This document shows, piece by piece, positions 39,706 to 48,199 of a stretch of 64,000 nucleotides of DNA (its first letter is position 1; every line of letters begins with the position of its first letter). This stretch comes from Paenibacillus borealis. GTDB taxonomy: Bacteria > Bacillota > Bacilli > Paenibacillales > Paenibacillaceae. Location: NCBI RefSeq assembly GCF_000758665.1, contig NZ_CP009285.1, forward strand, positions 2,232,001 to 2,296,000. The letters run 5' to 3'. The translations under genes were made by a program, and so were the position numbers. A model generated the notes under the pieces. The model saw only the letters and a list, made by a program, of their open reading frames with translations, had not been told where the DNA came from and searched no databases.

Positions 39706-40506
39706 ATGTCCGGAGTGTATTACTGCTATCCGCAAGGGCGGCATAAGGCGCTGACGATGAGCTATGACGACGGCAGACGGGCGGATGAACGGCTGGTCGG
39801 CCTGTTCAACAAGCACGGGATCAAGGGCAGCTTTCACCTGAATTCAGGGCTGCTTGGAGAAGGCGACCGTATTAGGGCAGAGGAAGTCGCCGCCTTGTAC
39901 CGCGGTCATGAAGTCAGCGCGCATACGCGGAGTCATCCTACGATGGCCCGCTGCCCGCAGGAGTATATCGTCGAGGAGATTATGGAGGACCGCAAAGTAC
40001 TGGAAGGGCTGATCCGCCAGCCGGCCCGTGGAATGTCCTACCCGAACGGGTCCTATACGTCAGAGATCAAAGGGCTGCTGCCGCATCTGGGCATCGAATA
40101 TGCCCGTACTGTACAGACCACAGGCGGCTTCGCCCTGCCGGAGGACTGGCTGGAGTGGCAGGCCACCTGTCACCATAACCGGGATCTGCTGGCACACGGG
40201 GAGACTTTTATAGGACTGCATAAGCGTCAGTACCTGTACTTGATGTATGTGTGGGGCCACAGCTATGAATTTGACAATGACAACAACTGGGAGCTGATGG
40301 AGCGCTTCTGTGCAATGGCCGGCGGCCGTGATGACGTCTGGTACGTGACCAATCTGGAGCTGGTTCATTATATGAAGGCCTGCCGGGGGCTGATCTTCTC
40401 GGCCGCGCGGGATTTTGTCTGCAATCCGGGAGCTGCTGCCGTCTGGCTGGAGGTTGACGGAATTGTGATTGAGGTGCCTGGAGGGCAGACTGTGGATCTG
40501 GGCTGA
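39706..40506 (+). CDS. Polysaccharide deacetylase family protein (CE4-like), cytoplasmic
   Basis: A 266-residue NodB-homology protein. Motif 1 is SYDDG (Asp21-Asp22), motif 2 is AHTRSH with metal ligands His73 and His77, and motif 3 is YPNGSYT. There is no signal peptide, unlike peptidoglycan deacetylases, so its substrate should be intracellular. In the rhamnogalacturonan locus it may remove acetyl groups from imported oligosaccharides, the job done by YesT/YesY esterases in B. subtilis (inference). I chose ATG 39706, 10 bases after AAAGGAGG; an earlier in-frame TTG lies upstream of that site. Confidence 0.85.
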   Translation: MSGVYYCYPQGRHKALTMSYDDGRRADERLVGLFNKHGIKGSFHLNSGLLGEGDRIRAEEVAALYRGHEVSAHTRSHPTMARCPQEYIVEEIMEDRKVLEGLIRQPARGMSYPNGSYTSEIKGLLPHLGIEYARTVQTTGGFALPEDWLEWQATCHHNRDLLAHGETFIGLHKRQYLYLMYVWGHSYEFDNDNNWELMERFCAMAGGRDDVWYVTNLELVHYMKACRGLIFSAARDFVCNPGAAAVWLEVDGIVIEVPGGQTVDLG

Positions 40507-40541
40507 TTACAGGACAGGGATAGAGATAAGGAGGAATTACT

Positions 40542-41810
40542 GTGGCAAATACTAATCAAGCGCTGCACCGGCTGGCCGGCATCGATATTTCAGCCGCCGG
40601 TCCAAGATGTAAAATGCTGATCGGTGATCTGGACGGGGACGGAAGGGCTGAGCTGCTGCTGGTTCAGCCGGATAACCGCCAGGATGTCCGATATATTCCG
40701 CATCAGGTGCAGTGCCTGACTGCCTATGATCTGGAGGGCCGCCTGTTGTGGCAGACCGGCAAGCCGGATAATGGTGCAGGCAGTTCGGGTTCGGATTATC
40801 CGGCACAAATCTACGATATTGACGGGGACGGCGCGCTTGAGGTGCTGTGTGTGATGGATGACCGGCTGCAGATTCTGGAGGGGGCGACGGGCAAGGTCAA
40901 GTCGGTACATCCGCTGCCGGGCAAGGAAGCCCACGACTGCATCATCATTGCCAACCTGAAGGGCAGCAGCCATCCTTCCGACATTATTCTCAAAGACCGC
41001 TATCATCAGCTGTGGGCGCTGGATTCCAGCTTCCGGTTATTGTGGACCCATCAGGGCAATGTGGGGCATTATCCATGGGTGTTTGATCTTGACGGAGACG
41101 GCCGTGATGAGGTTATGGCCGGATACGATCTGCTGGATGCGGATGGTAAGCAGCTATGGAGCTGCCATGATCTGGAGGATCATGCGGATTGCCTGTGGGT
41201 CGGTGATGTGAACGGAGACGGAGTGCCGGAGCTGGTGATCGGCGGCAGTGTGACGGTGATGTATGACCGTGACGGGCACGAGCTATGGCGGTACGAAGGC
41301 TCCATTGAGTCGCAGCATCTGGCGCTCGGACGGTTCCGCCCCGACCTGCCCGGTCTGCAGATTGCCGGTCTTGACCGTATGGTCCGTGAGGATGACGGCA
41401 AAGGGCTCCGGGGCAAAGACGCCATGTTCCTGCTGGACCAGTCCGGCCAGGAGCTGTGGAAGGAAGAGCGCACCACGGATGGCTGGCTGACCATCGTCGA
41501 AGCGGTCAGTCATTTCTGGAAGGATGCACCGGATTACATTCTGGCTTACCGCCGGGGTGAAGCTGTGCTTCCCGCGCTCTATGACGGCTACATGAATGTC
41601 GTTGCCCGGTTTGCTGAGCAGGGCTATGCCGTACACGGTGATCTGCTGGGCAGCGGGACCGAGCAGGTTATTATTTATACGGATGAGCTGGCGGCCGTCT
41701 ATGCCGGCGAACCGCTCCCGCTGGAGGCGGTACATCCCGGGCGGCAGCTGCCGCAGCCCAAACGGCTGTACAGCTCCACCCTGTATCCCGGCGGTGAGGT
41801 GGCGTTGTAA
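40542..41810 (+). CDS. FG-GAP/VCBS-type beta-propeller protein
   Basis: A 422-residue protein with at least four calcium-binding blade motifs: DLDGDGRAE (about 29), DIDGDGALE (about 90), DLDGDGRDE (about 183) and DVNGDGVPE (about 226). This predicts a seven- or eight-bladed propeller. The blades resemble the catalytic propeller of PL11 rhamnogalacturonan lyases (YesW/YesX), but the protein is shorter and I cannot assign catalytic residues. No signal peptide is seen, so it should be cytoplasmic, like YesX. GTG 40542 has a GGAGGAAT site close upstream. It is the last gene of the operon, followed by a strong terminator. Confidence 0.8.
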   Translation: MANTNQALHRLAGIDISAAGPRCKMLIGDLDGDGRAELLLVQPDNRQDVRYIPHQVQCLTAYDLEGRLLWQTGKPDNGAGSSGSDYPAQIYDIDGDGALEVLCVMDDRLQILEGATGKVKSVHPLPGKEAHDCIIIANLKGSSHPSDIILKDRYHQLWALDSSFRLLWTHQGNVGHYPWVFDLDGDGRDEVMAGYDLLDADGKQLWSCHDLEDHADCLWVGDVNGDGVPELVIGGSVTVMYDRDGHELWRYEGSIESQHLALGRFRPDLPGLQIAGLDRMVREDDGKGLRGKDAMFLLDQSGQELWKEERTTDGWLTIVEAVSHFWKDAPDYILAYRRGEAVLPALYDGYMNVVARFAEQGYAVHGDLLGSGTEQVIIYTDELAAVYAGEPLPLEAVHPGRQLPQPKRLYSSTLYPGGEVAL

Positions 41811-41835
41811 TAGGCGGGGGGCTATGATGGCTGAG

Positions 41836-41878
41836 GCTGTCTATTAAGTAGATTCATTACTTAATAGGCAGCTTTTTT
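41836..41878 (+). terminator. Terminator of the rhamnogalacturonan operon
   Basis: GCTGTCTATTAAGTA (41836-41850) pairs with TACTTAATAGGCAGC (41858-41872), with one G-T type mismatch, followed by a T run. Confidence 0.9.
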
Positions 41879-41972
41879 GTGCAGCAGTAGAGCTCAGAAC
41901 GCAGTGAGACTTGATAGCCGCAAACGCAATAGCAGCATACGGAGCAAGGATCATGTGCATATAATCCGCGTA

Positions 41973-42884
41973 TCACTCTGCCCATGGACCCTGGCCGCCG
42001 GAGATACGGATGAAGTCCACGAAACTGCGGATGTGTGCAGCATAGATGGGCTCGTCCCGGTACGCCAGGCAGATATGTCTCCGGTTGGAGTAGCCTTCTC
42101 CGGGGAGGGGACGCCGGATTAACTCACCGGCAGCGGTCTCTTTGAGCACACTTCGCAGCGGGAGCACACCGATGCCTGAATTGAATTTCAGCGTCTCCTT
42201 AATTGTCTCAATGGCCCCAAGCTCCATTACCGAATGGAACTGCAGCCCGATATATGCTGCCCACTCCTCAGCCAGCTGCCGGGAGGTAGAGCCCTGTTCA
42301 TGCAGCAGGAAGATTTCACCCTCAAGCTGGTCAGTGCTGAGTGTCTCCACTGAGGCCAGGGGATGCCGCGGATTCATGACAAGCTGCAGCTCGTCTTCGA
42401 TGAGCGGCACGATCTGCAGTCCTTTTTCAGGCTCATCCGGCAGCGAGACGATCGCCACATCAATTTCATGATGCCGCAGCAGGGAGAGGACGGTATCAGC
42501 CTTTTTGACAGTCAGCAATAAATCGGTAGCCGGATGCTCATGCTTGTAATCCGCCAGGAACGGGGGCAGGAAATAAGTAGCCGGTGTGTAGCTGGCCCCG
42601 AGCTTCAATTTGTTGTGGCCATGCTTTGCCCTTGCATGCATCCGTTCAGCGGCTTCCTCCATCAGTGAAACTACGCGGCGTGCATAGGGCAGCAGTTCTT
42701 CTGCCGCTTCCGTCCGAATCAGCTTCCGCGACTGCTTACGGAACAATTGGGTTCCCAGGCTCTCCTCGAGCTTCCGCAGATGAAAGCTGACGGTAGGCTG
42801 AGTGAGTCCCAGCTGATCGGCGGCTTCCTGCAGGGTCTCCCTGCGCATGACCTCCACGAACACCTTAAGCTGCTGCACGTTCAT
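41973..42884 (-). CDS. LysR family transcriptional regulator
   Basis: A 303-residue regulator with an N-terminal winged helix-turn-helix (LQEAADQLGLTQPTVSFHLRKLEE) and a LysR substrate-binding domain. It is of the CysL/YwfK-like group. I prefer the ATG at 42884 (8 bases after AGGGAGAG) to the ATG at 42893, which is only 3 bases from that site. It is divergent from the ABC importer at 43057 and probably controls it. Confidence 0.9.
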   Translation of the reverse strand: MNVQQLKVFVEVMRRETLQEAADQLGLTQPTVSFHLRKLEESLGTQLFRKQSRKLIRTEAAEELLPYARRVVSLMEEAAERMHARAKHGHNKLKLGASYTPATYFLPPFLADYKHEHPATDLLLTVKKADTVLSLLRHHEIDVAIVSLPDEPEKGLQIVPLIEDELQLVMNPRHPLASVETLSTDQLEGEIFLLHEQGSTSRQLAEEWAAYIGLQFHSVMELGAIETIKETLKFNSGIGVLPLRSVLKETAAGELIRRPLPGEGYSNRRHICLAYRDEPIYAAHIRSFVDFIRISGGQGPWAE

Positions 42885-42920
42885 ATCATTCACTCTCCCT
42901 CTTTTCTTGAATATAGATCT

Positions 42921-42950
42921 TATCTATTAAACATTCAATACACATAGATA
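42921..42950. promoter_or_regulatory. Inverted repeat in the LysR/ABC divergent region
   Basis: TATCTAT (42921-42927) and ATAGATA (42944-42950) are perfect inverted arms in a very A/T-rich spacer. This fits a LysR operator between divergent genes. Confidence 0.45.
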
Positions 42951-43056
42951 TATTTAATAAAACTAGTTATCCGGCTTAACGTGGCTCTTACACTATCTTG
43001 TTAAAGTTTGAAGTAACGCGAAGGCGGAAAAGTATTTCCAAGGGGGATTATTCAAC

Positions 43057-44169
43057 GTGAAACGAGAGTGGCAGAGAACAGCGGGTGTTGTAGCAGGTTT
43101 ATTATCACTATTGGCCGTGACGGCCTGCGGGGGACAAAATCAGAACGCTGCGGGTACTGCCGCAAACGGAAATAATCAGGTTGCCGAAGCTGCAGGTGCC
43201 ACTGCTGGTGCGGGCGAAAGCACAAGTGCAGGCGGAGGTACAGAGAGCCTTACGGTGTATTTGAATGATTTTGATGCGGTCATCGGAGAGATGTTCGAGA
43301 AGAAGACCGGGATCAAGCTTAACATCGTATCCGGGAACGGGGCGGAAATTATGTCCCGCATCGAAGCGGAGCAGGGCAATCCGCAGTGGGATGTCGTATG
43401 GATCGACGCGATGCCTTCCATTTACGGGCTGGATGCCAAAGACCAGCTTCTGACCGGCTGGACTCCGGAGAATGTGGCCGGACTGAAAGACAACTATGAA
43501 TCGCTGATCCCGGAGGATGGTTCCTATTATCCGACCGGAGCCCATGCAGCGGGGATCATCGTCTACAATAAGAATAAAATCAGCGGAGCGGATATCCCTG
43601 CTACCTGGGAAGATCTGAAAAACAGCGTCTACAAGGGCAAATTGGGCATGGCCGATCCGGCAATCGCGGCACCGGCGTATCCGTTTGTGGCAAACTTTTT
43701 TGAAGATAAAGGGATTGATGGGGGAAAAGAATATTTCAACAGCCTACTGGAGCAGGGGCTGCGCGTCTATCCGAAGAATCCCCAGGTCGTACAAGCTCTG
43801 ACCTCCGGTGAGATTGATATCGCCGCCCTCCAAGAATCGAATGCCTACTCCATGCTGGCAGCCGGAGAACCGGTGGAGCTGGTATGGCCTGAAGACGGCG
43901 CGCCGGCCTCAGTGCGGGTTGCAGCCATTCAGAAGAATACCGGGAAGGCCGATGCAGCTAAGCAGTTCGTGAGCTTCCTGCTGGAGCCTGAAGTGCAGCA
44001 GGAGCTGATCGACAGCGGCGATGAAAGCTATTTCGAACCCTCCGCTGAAGGTGCAGCTCCTAAAGCTGACCGGGCCAAGGAAGCCAAGCTGAACTTCACG
44101 GATGCCGCATATTCAAGTGAGCATGAAGCCGAGATCAAGCAGTGGTTCGCTGATCAGGCTGTACAATAG
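43057..44169 (+). CDS. ABC transporter substrate-binding lipoprotein (iron/phosphonate type)
   Basis: A 370-residue periplasmic-type binding protein of the Fe(III)/2-aminoethylphosphonate family. It has a lipoprotein signal (GVVAGLLSLLAVTAC; Cys near 24) and an Ala/Gly/Asn-rich linker. The mature fold includes FEKKTGIKLNIVSGNGAEI and WDVVWIDAMPSIYGL. GTG 43057 lies 10 bases after AAGGGGG. The ligand cannot be told: iron, a phosphonate, an organophosphate or thiamine-type ligand are all known for this family. The metallophosphatase in the operon slightly favours a phosphorus compound. Confidence 0.87.
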   Translation: MKREWQRTAGVVAGLLSLLAVTACGGQNQNAAGTAANGNNQVAEAAGATAGAGESTSAGGGTESLTVYLNDFDAVIGEMFEKKTGIKLNIVSGNGAEIMSRIEAEQGNPQWDVVWIDAMPSIYGLDAKDQLLTGWTPENVAGLKDNYESLIPEDGSYYPTGAHAAGIIVYNKNKISGADIPATWEDLKNSVYKGKLGMADPAIAAPAYPFVANFFEDKGIDGGKEYFNSLLEQGLRVYPKNPQVVQALTSGEIDIAALQESNAYSMLAAGEPVELVWPEDGAPASVRVAAIQKNTGKADAAKQFVSFLLEPEVQQELIDSGDESYFEPSAEGAAPKADRAKEAKLNFTDAAYSSEHEAEIKQWFADQAVQ

Positions 44170-44175
44170 ACGGTT

Positions 44176-45861
44176 ATGCTCAGACTTCTGAATGTAAACC
44201 GGCTGGGCTGGATGGTCAGCATCCTGCTGGCAGTACTCGTCCTGTGCCCGTTAGCGGCGGTAATCATTCAGGTGCTGCTGCCGGGGGTATTCTTTGGAGA
44301 GCTGAATATTGGGGATCTGTCTCTGCTGCTGGATGTATTCAACCGTCCGCTGTGGAGGAAGTCCCTGGAGAATTCTCTCCTGCTGGGAATTGGAACGACG
44401 CTGTTTGGAACCCTGCTGGGGACGGCGCTGGCAGTGATCCGTTCCCGTTGGAGGTTCGCTGGCGCCACTGCGCTTGATGCGGCAGCCTGGATCCTGTTCA
44501 TTATGCCCTCCTTCATCCTTGCCCAGGGCTGGATCATGTTCTCGGCAGGCAATGGTCTCGCAGCTTCACTGCTGGGCTGGAAGTGGGTCAGCGGTGCGGT
44601 ATTCACGCCCGGGGGACTGATTGCGGTGATGACATTCAGCAAGTTTCCCTTGGCTTATCTGAGCGTAAGAGCGGCAATGGAATGGAAAATGGATATGCTG
44701 TCCCAGGCAGCACGGCTATGCGGTGCCCGTCCATGGCGGGTATGGCTTACAATTGAGGCGCCGCTGCTGCTGCCATCGATCTGCTCGGGCGCTTTGCTGG
44801 TATTCATGGACACCATAGGCGATTTCGGATTGCCTTCGGCGATAGCGGTGGTATACCGCTTCCCCACGCTACCGTATTCCATCTATTCTGCCATTTATAC
44901 TTCACCCATCCGTTTTGATATGGCCGGGGTGCTGTCGCTGTACCTGGTTCTGCTCATCACACTTGCAATCGCTGTCCAGTTCTACATCCTGCGCAGATCC
45001 CGTTATGACATTTTGTCGGGACGGGCCGAGCGTCTGGTCCCCGGATCATCCGGCAGATATAACTGGCTGCTCAGCGGCACGGTCATTCTGCTGCTGATTG
45101 TCGTGATTGGCATTCCGATTGGATCGAGCATTGTGATGTCTGTCCTGCAAGTACAGTCGGACGGACTGGTCCGGAGCAACCTGACCCTTCAGCATTATGC
45201 CGAACTGTTCCGTCACGGAGCGGACTTGTTCCCGGGAATCGGCCGGTCGCTGGCGATTGCAGCTACGGCTTCATTAATCGGGCTGCTGATCGGGCTGGGT
45301 GCTGCGTTTGTCCTATCCTATTCCCGGTTCAGGTTTAAAAAAGCCATTGAAGCCGCGACGCTGATCTCATTTGCTGTGCCGGGAGTGGTGCTGGGTATCG
45401 GATATATTTTTGTCTGGAATCAAAAATGGCTCGAAGTGCTGGGCCTGAGGCTCTACGGCAAGCCATCGATTCTCGTTCTGGCGGCCATTGCCGGAGCTAT
45501 CCCGGTGATTACCCGGATTATTACCGGCTCCATGGCTAAAGTTCCGGAGCAGCTGCTCGATGCTGCACAGATGCAGGGAGCCTCTCTGATCAGCCGGGTG
45601 CGAAGGATTCTGATCCCGCTGATCCGCGGGGCACTGGTTTCCGGCGCGCTTGCCGCGTTCGGCTCCTGTGTGTTCGATCTGGCGGTCAATTCCATTCTGT
45701 TCCCGCCGAACTTTGTGACGCTGCCGATCGTAATCGATGATGCATTCGAGGATATGCGGTTTGGCTACGCCTCCGCAGCAACGGTTACCGGAGGCGGCAT
45801 CATTGTACTGATTCTGACCGTGATTGAAGCGGTCTTCAAGAAGAAAGGGGCTACAGCATGA
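44176..45861 (+). CDS. ABC transporter permease, FbpB type (fused double domain)
   Basis: A 561-residue permease with about twelve transmembrane helices in two homologous halves, each with an EAA loop (for example DAAQMQGASLISRVRRILIP in the second half). This fused layout is typical of the iron(III)/AEP importer family. It starts 6 bases after the binding-protein stop and overlaps the ATPase gene by ATGA, so the three are translationally coupled. Confidence 0.92.
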   Translation: MLRLLNVNRLGWMVSILLAVLVLCPLAAVIIQVLLPGVFFGELNIGDLSLLLDVFNRPLWRKSLENSLLLGIGTTLFGTLLGTALAVIRSRWRFAGATALDAAAWILFIMPSFILAQGWIMFSAGNGLAASLLGWKWVSGAVFTPGGLIAVMTFSKFPLAYLSVRAAMEWKMDMLSQAARLCGARPWRVWLTIEAPLLLPSICSGALLVFMDTIGDFGLPSAIAVVYRFPTLPYSIYSAIYTSPIRFDMAGVLSLYLVLLITLAIAVQFYILRRSRYDILSGRAERLVPGSSGRYNWLLSGTVILLLIVVIGIPIGSSIVMSVLQVQSDGLVRSNLTLQHYAELFRHGADLFPGIGRSLAIAATASLIGLLIGLGAAFVLSYSRFRFKKAIEAATLISFAVPGVVLGIGYIFVWNQKWLEVLGLRLYGKPSILVLAAIAGAIPVITRIITGSMAKVPEQLLDAAQMQGASLISRVRRILIPLIRGALVSGALAAFGSCVFDLAVNSILFPPNFVTLPIVIDDAFEDMRFGYASAATVTGGGIIVLILTVIEAVFKKKGATA

Positions 45862-46991
45862 GACAGGCACAGACGGTTCACGGGACCGGCAGGCCGCCGC
45901 TGCTTGAGGTCAGAAATCTGCTGAAGAGCTACGGCGATTATCAGGCGTTAAGTGGCCTCAGCCTCGAACTTCAGGAGGGCGAAATCATCAGTGTGCTGGG
46001 CCCTTCCGGCTGTGGCAAATCGACGCTGCTGCAGCTTGTGGCAGGCTTAAGCCGCCCGGACGGAGGCGAAATTCTGCTGCACGGGCAGACTATTGCCACC
46101 GCCTCCAAAATGCTGCCGCCGGAAAAACGCGGCATCAACATGGTCTTTCAGGATTATGCATTATGGCCTCATATGAATGTGTTTGAGAATGTTGCTTACG
46201 GTCTGAAGGAGAAACGGATGCCGTTACAGCAGATTAAAGACAAGGTTGCAGGCGCTCTTGCCCTGCTGCAGCTGGAAGGCTTCGAACGGCGTCTGCCGCC
46301 CCAGCTGTCCGGCGGACAGCAGCAAAGGGTGGCGATTGCCCGTGCGCTCGTAACAGAGCCGCGGCTGATGCTGCTTGATGAACCGCTCTCCAATCTGGAC
46401 ATGCGCCTGCGCGTTGAGATGCGGACGGAAATGTCGGTGCTCTTCCGCAGGCTGAAGATGAGTGTGTTCCATGTAACCCATGATCCGGAGGAAGCCTTCG
46501 CAATGGCGGATAAGCTGCTGCTGATGCGCAGCGGTGCAATTGACCAGTTCGACACGCCGTTCGCCTGTTATCATAAGCCGGCAAGCAGGCAGGCAGCCTC
46601 ATTGCTTGGAGCGGTCAACGTGCTGCAGGGGCATTTTGCCGGCACGGCCGAGGAGCCGGCTATCGGATGCTCAGCCGGACTTCTCTCCGGAATCTTATGT
46701 GAGCCCGGAGGGAAGCTGAAGGTGGACGGGCCCGCAGAGCTGCGTTTCCGCCCGGAAGCACTGGCACTCCTGCCGGAAACCGCAGATGCAGCCGTAGAGA
46801 AGAAGGGCGGGCAAACTAATATTCTGGAGGCCAGAGTTATCCACTGTACCTTTGAAGGAACGAAGTGGCGGACGCTGGCCGAAACCTCAGGAAGTGAGCG
46901 GCTCTATCTGTTCAGTGAAGAACACTTAGAGACAGGCGGGGTCATCCGTATGGCGCTCCCCAGCCACGCTGCTTATTTGTATGGGCTGTAA
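45858..46991 (+). CDS. ABC transporter ATP-binding protein (FbpC/PotA type)
   Basis: A 377-residue ATPase. Walker A is GPSGCGKST, the Q-loop FQDYALWPH, the signature LSGGQQQR, Walker B LMLLDEP and the H-loop [10 protein letters not shown]-terminal TOBE-like regulatory domain follows from about 245. It powers the FbpB-type permease upstream. Its end overlaps the metallophosphatase start by 11 bases. Confidence 0.94.
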   Translation: MRQAQTVHGTGRPPLLEVRNLLKSYGDYQALSGLSLELQEGEIISVLGPSGCGKSTLLQLVAGLSRPDGGEILLHGQTIATASKMLPPEKRGINMVFQDYALWPHMNVFENVAYGLKEKRMPLQQIKDKVAGALALLQLEGFERRLPPQLSGGQQQRVAIARALVTEPRLMLLDEPLSNLDMRLRVEMRTEMSVLFRRLKMSVFHVTHDPEEAFAMADKLLLMRSGAIDQFDTPFACYHKPASRQAASLLGAVNVLQGHFAGTAEEPAIGCSAGLLSGILCEPGGKLKVDGPAELRFRPEALALLPETADAAVEKKGGQTNILEARVIHCTFEGTKWRTLAETSGSERLYLFSEEHLETGGVIRMALPSHAAYLYGL

Positions 46992-47685
46992 GAAAGGTGA
47001 TTTTACCCGAAAGGCCGTTGATATTGTGCCGCATACACTACAGAAAGCTTACCGGTTGCTTGCGGTTTCCGACATTCATGGACATGCCGCAGGATTGCAG
47101 CAGCTGCTTGATGCCGCCGCATATAATCCCAGGACAGACCAGCTGATTCTGGTAGGGGATTACATAGATGAGGATCCGCAAAGCCGCTCAACGCTTGAAC
47201 TGATACGAAGCTTGACCCGGGACGGCGCACTTGCCGTTCCCGGCAATATGGAGACACGCCTGCTGAGCCAGCCCGGGGAGCACACAGCGGCGGAATTAAC
47301 CCTCCGCAGCTGGCTGCGTCAGTTGCCTACATATGTGGAGGCGGACGGATATCTGTTTGTACACGCCGGGTTCCGTCCCGGCGTTCCCCTGGAGCAGCAG
47401 ACGCTGCTGGATATGACCGAGATCCGCCAGGATTTCTGGGAAGCGGAGCTTCCCGCCTTTGCCGGACGGGGAATTGTGTTCGGACATACCCCGACCTTCA
47501 AGCTGGGGTCGGCAGCGGGGAAGATTTGGAGAAGAGACGGGAAGATAGGCATAGATACAGGAGCGAAGCATGGCTGCCGGCTGACGCTGCTTGATATCCA
47601 TAATGGCATTGCCTATTCGTGTTCAACGGAATCCGGCAGACAGAGGTATACAGATTTTTGTGTTGATTATCTGGACTGTTGGTGA
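46981..47685 (+). CDS. Calcineurin-like metallophosphatase
   Basis: A 234-residue protein of the Ser/Thr phosphatase/ApaH-like group. Metal-ligand motifs are SDIHGH, GDYIDEDPQ, GNME (variant of GNHE), VHAG and GHTP. No signal peptide. The start is uncertain: ATG 46981 overlaps the ATPase gene; GTG 47026 is an alternative. Co-transcription with the importer suggests it may hydrolyse an imported phosphoester, but protein or dinucleotide phosphatase roles are also possible. Confidence 0.85.
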   Translation: MGCKKGDFTRKAVDIVPHTLQKAYRLLAVSDIHGHAAGLQQLLDAAAYNPRTDQLILVGDYIDEDPQSRSTLELIRSLTRDGALAVPGNMETRLLSQPGEHTAAELTLRSWLRQLPTYVEADGYLFVHAGFRPGVPLEQQTLLDMTEIRQDFWEAELPAFAGRGIVFGHTPTFKLGSAAGKIWRRDGKIGIDTGAKHGCRLTLLDIHNGIAYSCSTESGRQRYTDFCVDYLDCW

Positions 47686-47723
47686 GCATTCACCATGCTG
47701 CATTTTCATTAGACAGCATAATA

Positions 47724-47761
47724 ACAGCCCGCAATGTGGATTGCTCCACATTGCGGGCTGT
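47724..47761. terminator. Strong hairpin between ABC operon and small gene
   Basis: A perfect 17-base stem, ACAGCCCGCAATGTGGA with its complement, has a 4-base loop (TTGC). Only a short T run (TTTGC) follows. It likely terminates the phosphatase transcript and perhaps the small convergent gene at 47816. Confidence 0.65.
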
Positions 47762-47815
47762 TTGCATTGCAAGCGCTATGCCGATTGGTATGTAGATTCA
47801 ATGTTTTTTGCGAAG

Positions 47816-47995
47816 CTAGTCTTTATCGATAAGTTCAAGCTTTTCGAGGATTTTAATCGTTGTTAAGGCAGACAGCTGGACGGCCAGCTCCATGCTTTTC
47901 TCCGGGATTCCGTCTTTCTCCAAGGCAACCCTGTTCTCTGAGAAGACCTCTTCTGTTACCTGGCTGATGAGATTCTTGACGATTTCGTTATTCAA
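47816..47995 (-). CDS. Small hypothetical protein
   Basis: About 59 residues, starting at a TTG with GAGGAGGAGTG upstream; the alternative ATG at 48016 lies before that site. The composition is Glu/Leu/Ile-rich and amphipathic (LSALTTIKILEKLELIDKD at the end), so it is probably helical. There is no signal peptide and no known motif. The good ribosome-binding site and isolated position support a real gene; its function is unknown. Confidence 0.6.
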   Translation of the reverse strand: MNNEIVKNLISQVTEEVFSENRVALEKDGIPEKSMELAVQLSALTTIKILEKLELIDKD

Positions 47996-48199
47996 AGTGC
48001 ACTCCTCCTCTCCCAAAAGATAGTCACAATATATTATTTCGGCTGAGACTGGAGTTTTTCTTTGAAAGAATAGAATTTATGTGCTTCCGCAATTCATGTT
48101 CCTGCTTTTAACTATGGGCACAGACATGATCCCCGATTTGTAGTAAACTGGAATGAATGTAAATTCTGCTCGCAATTATTCTACAGAAAAGAATGTGAT

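Noticed and set aside
47767..47780. cre-like sequence TGCAAGCGCTATGC
   Set aside because: It lies downstream of both adjacent genes and matches the consensus poorly at the right end.
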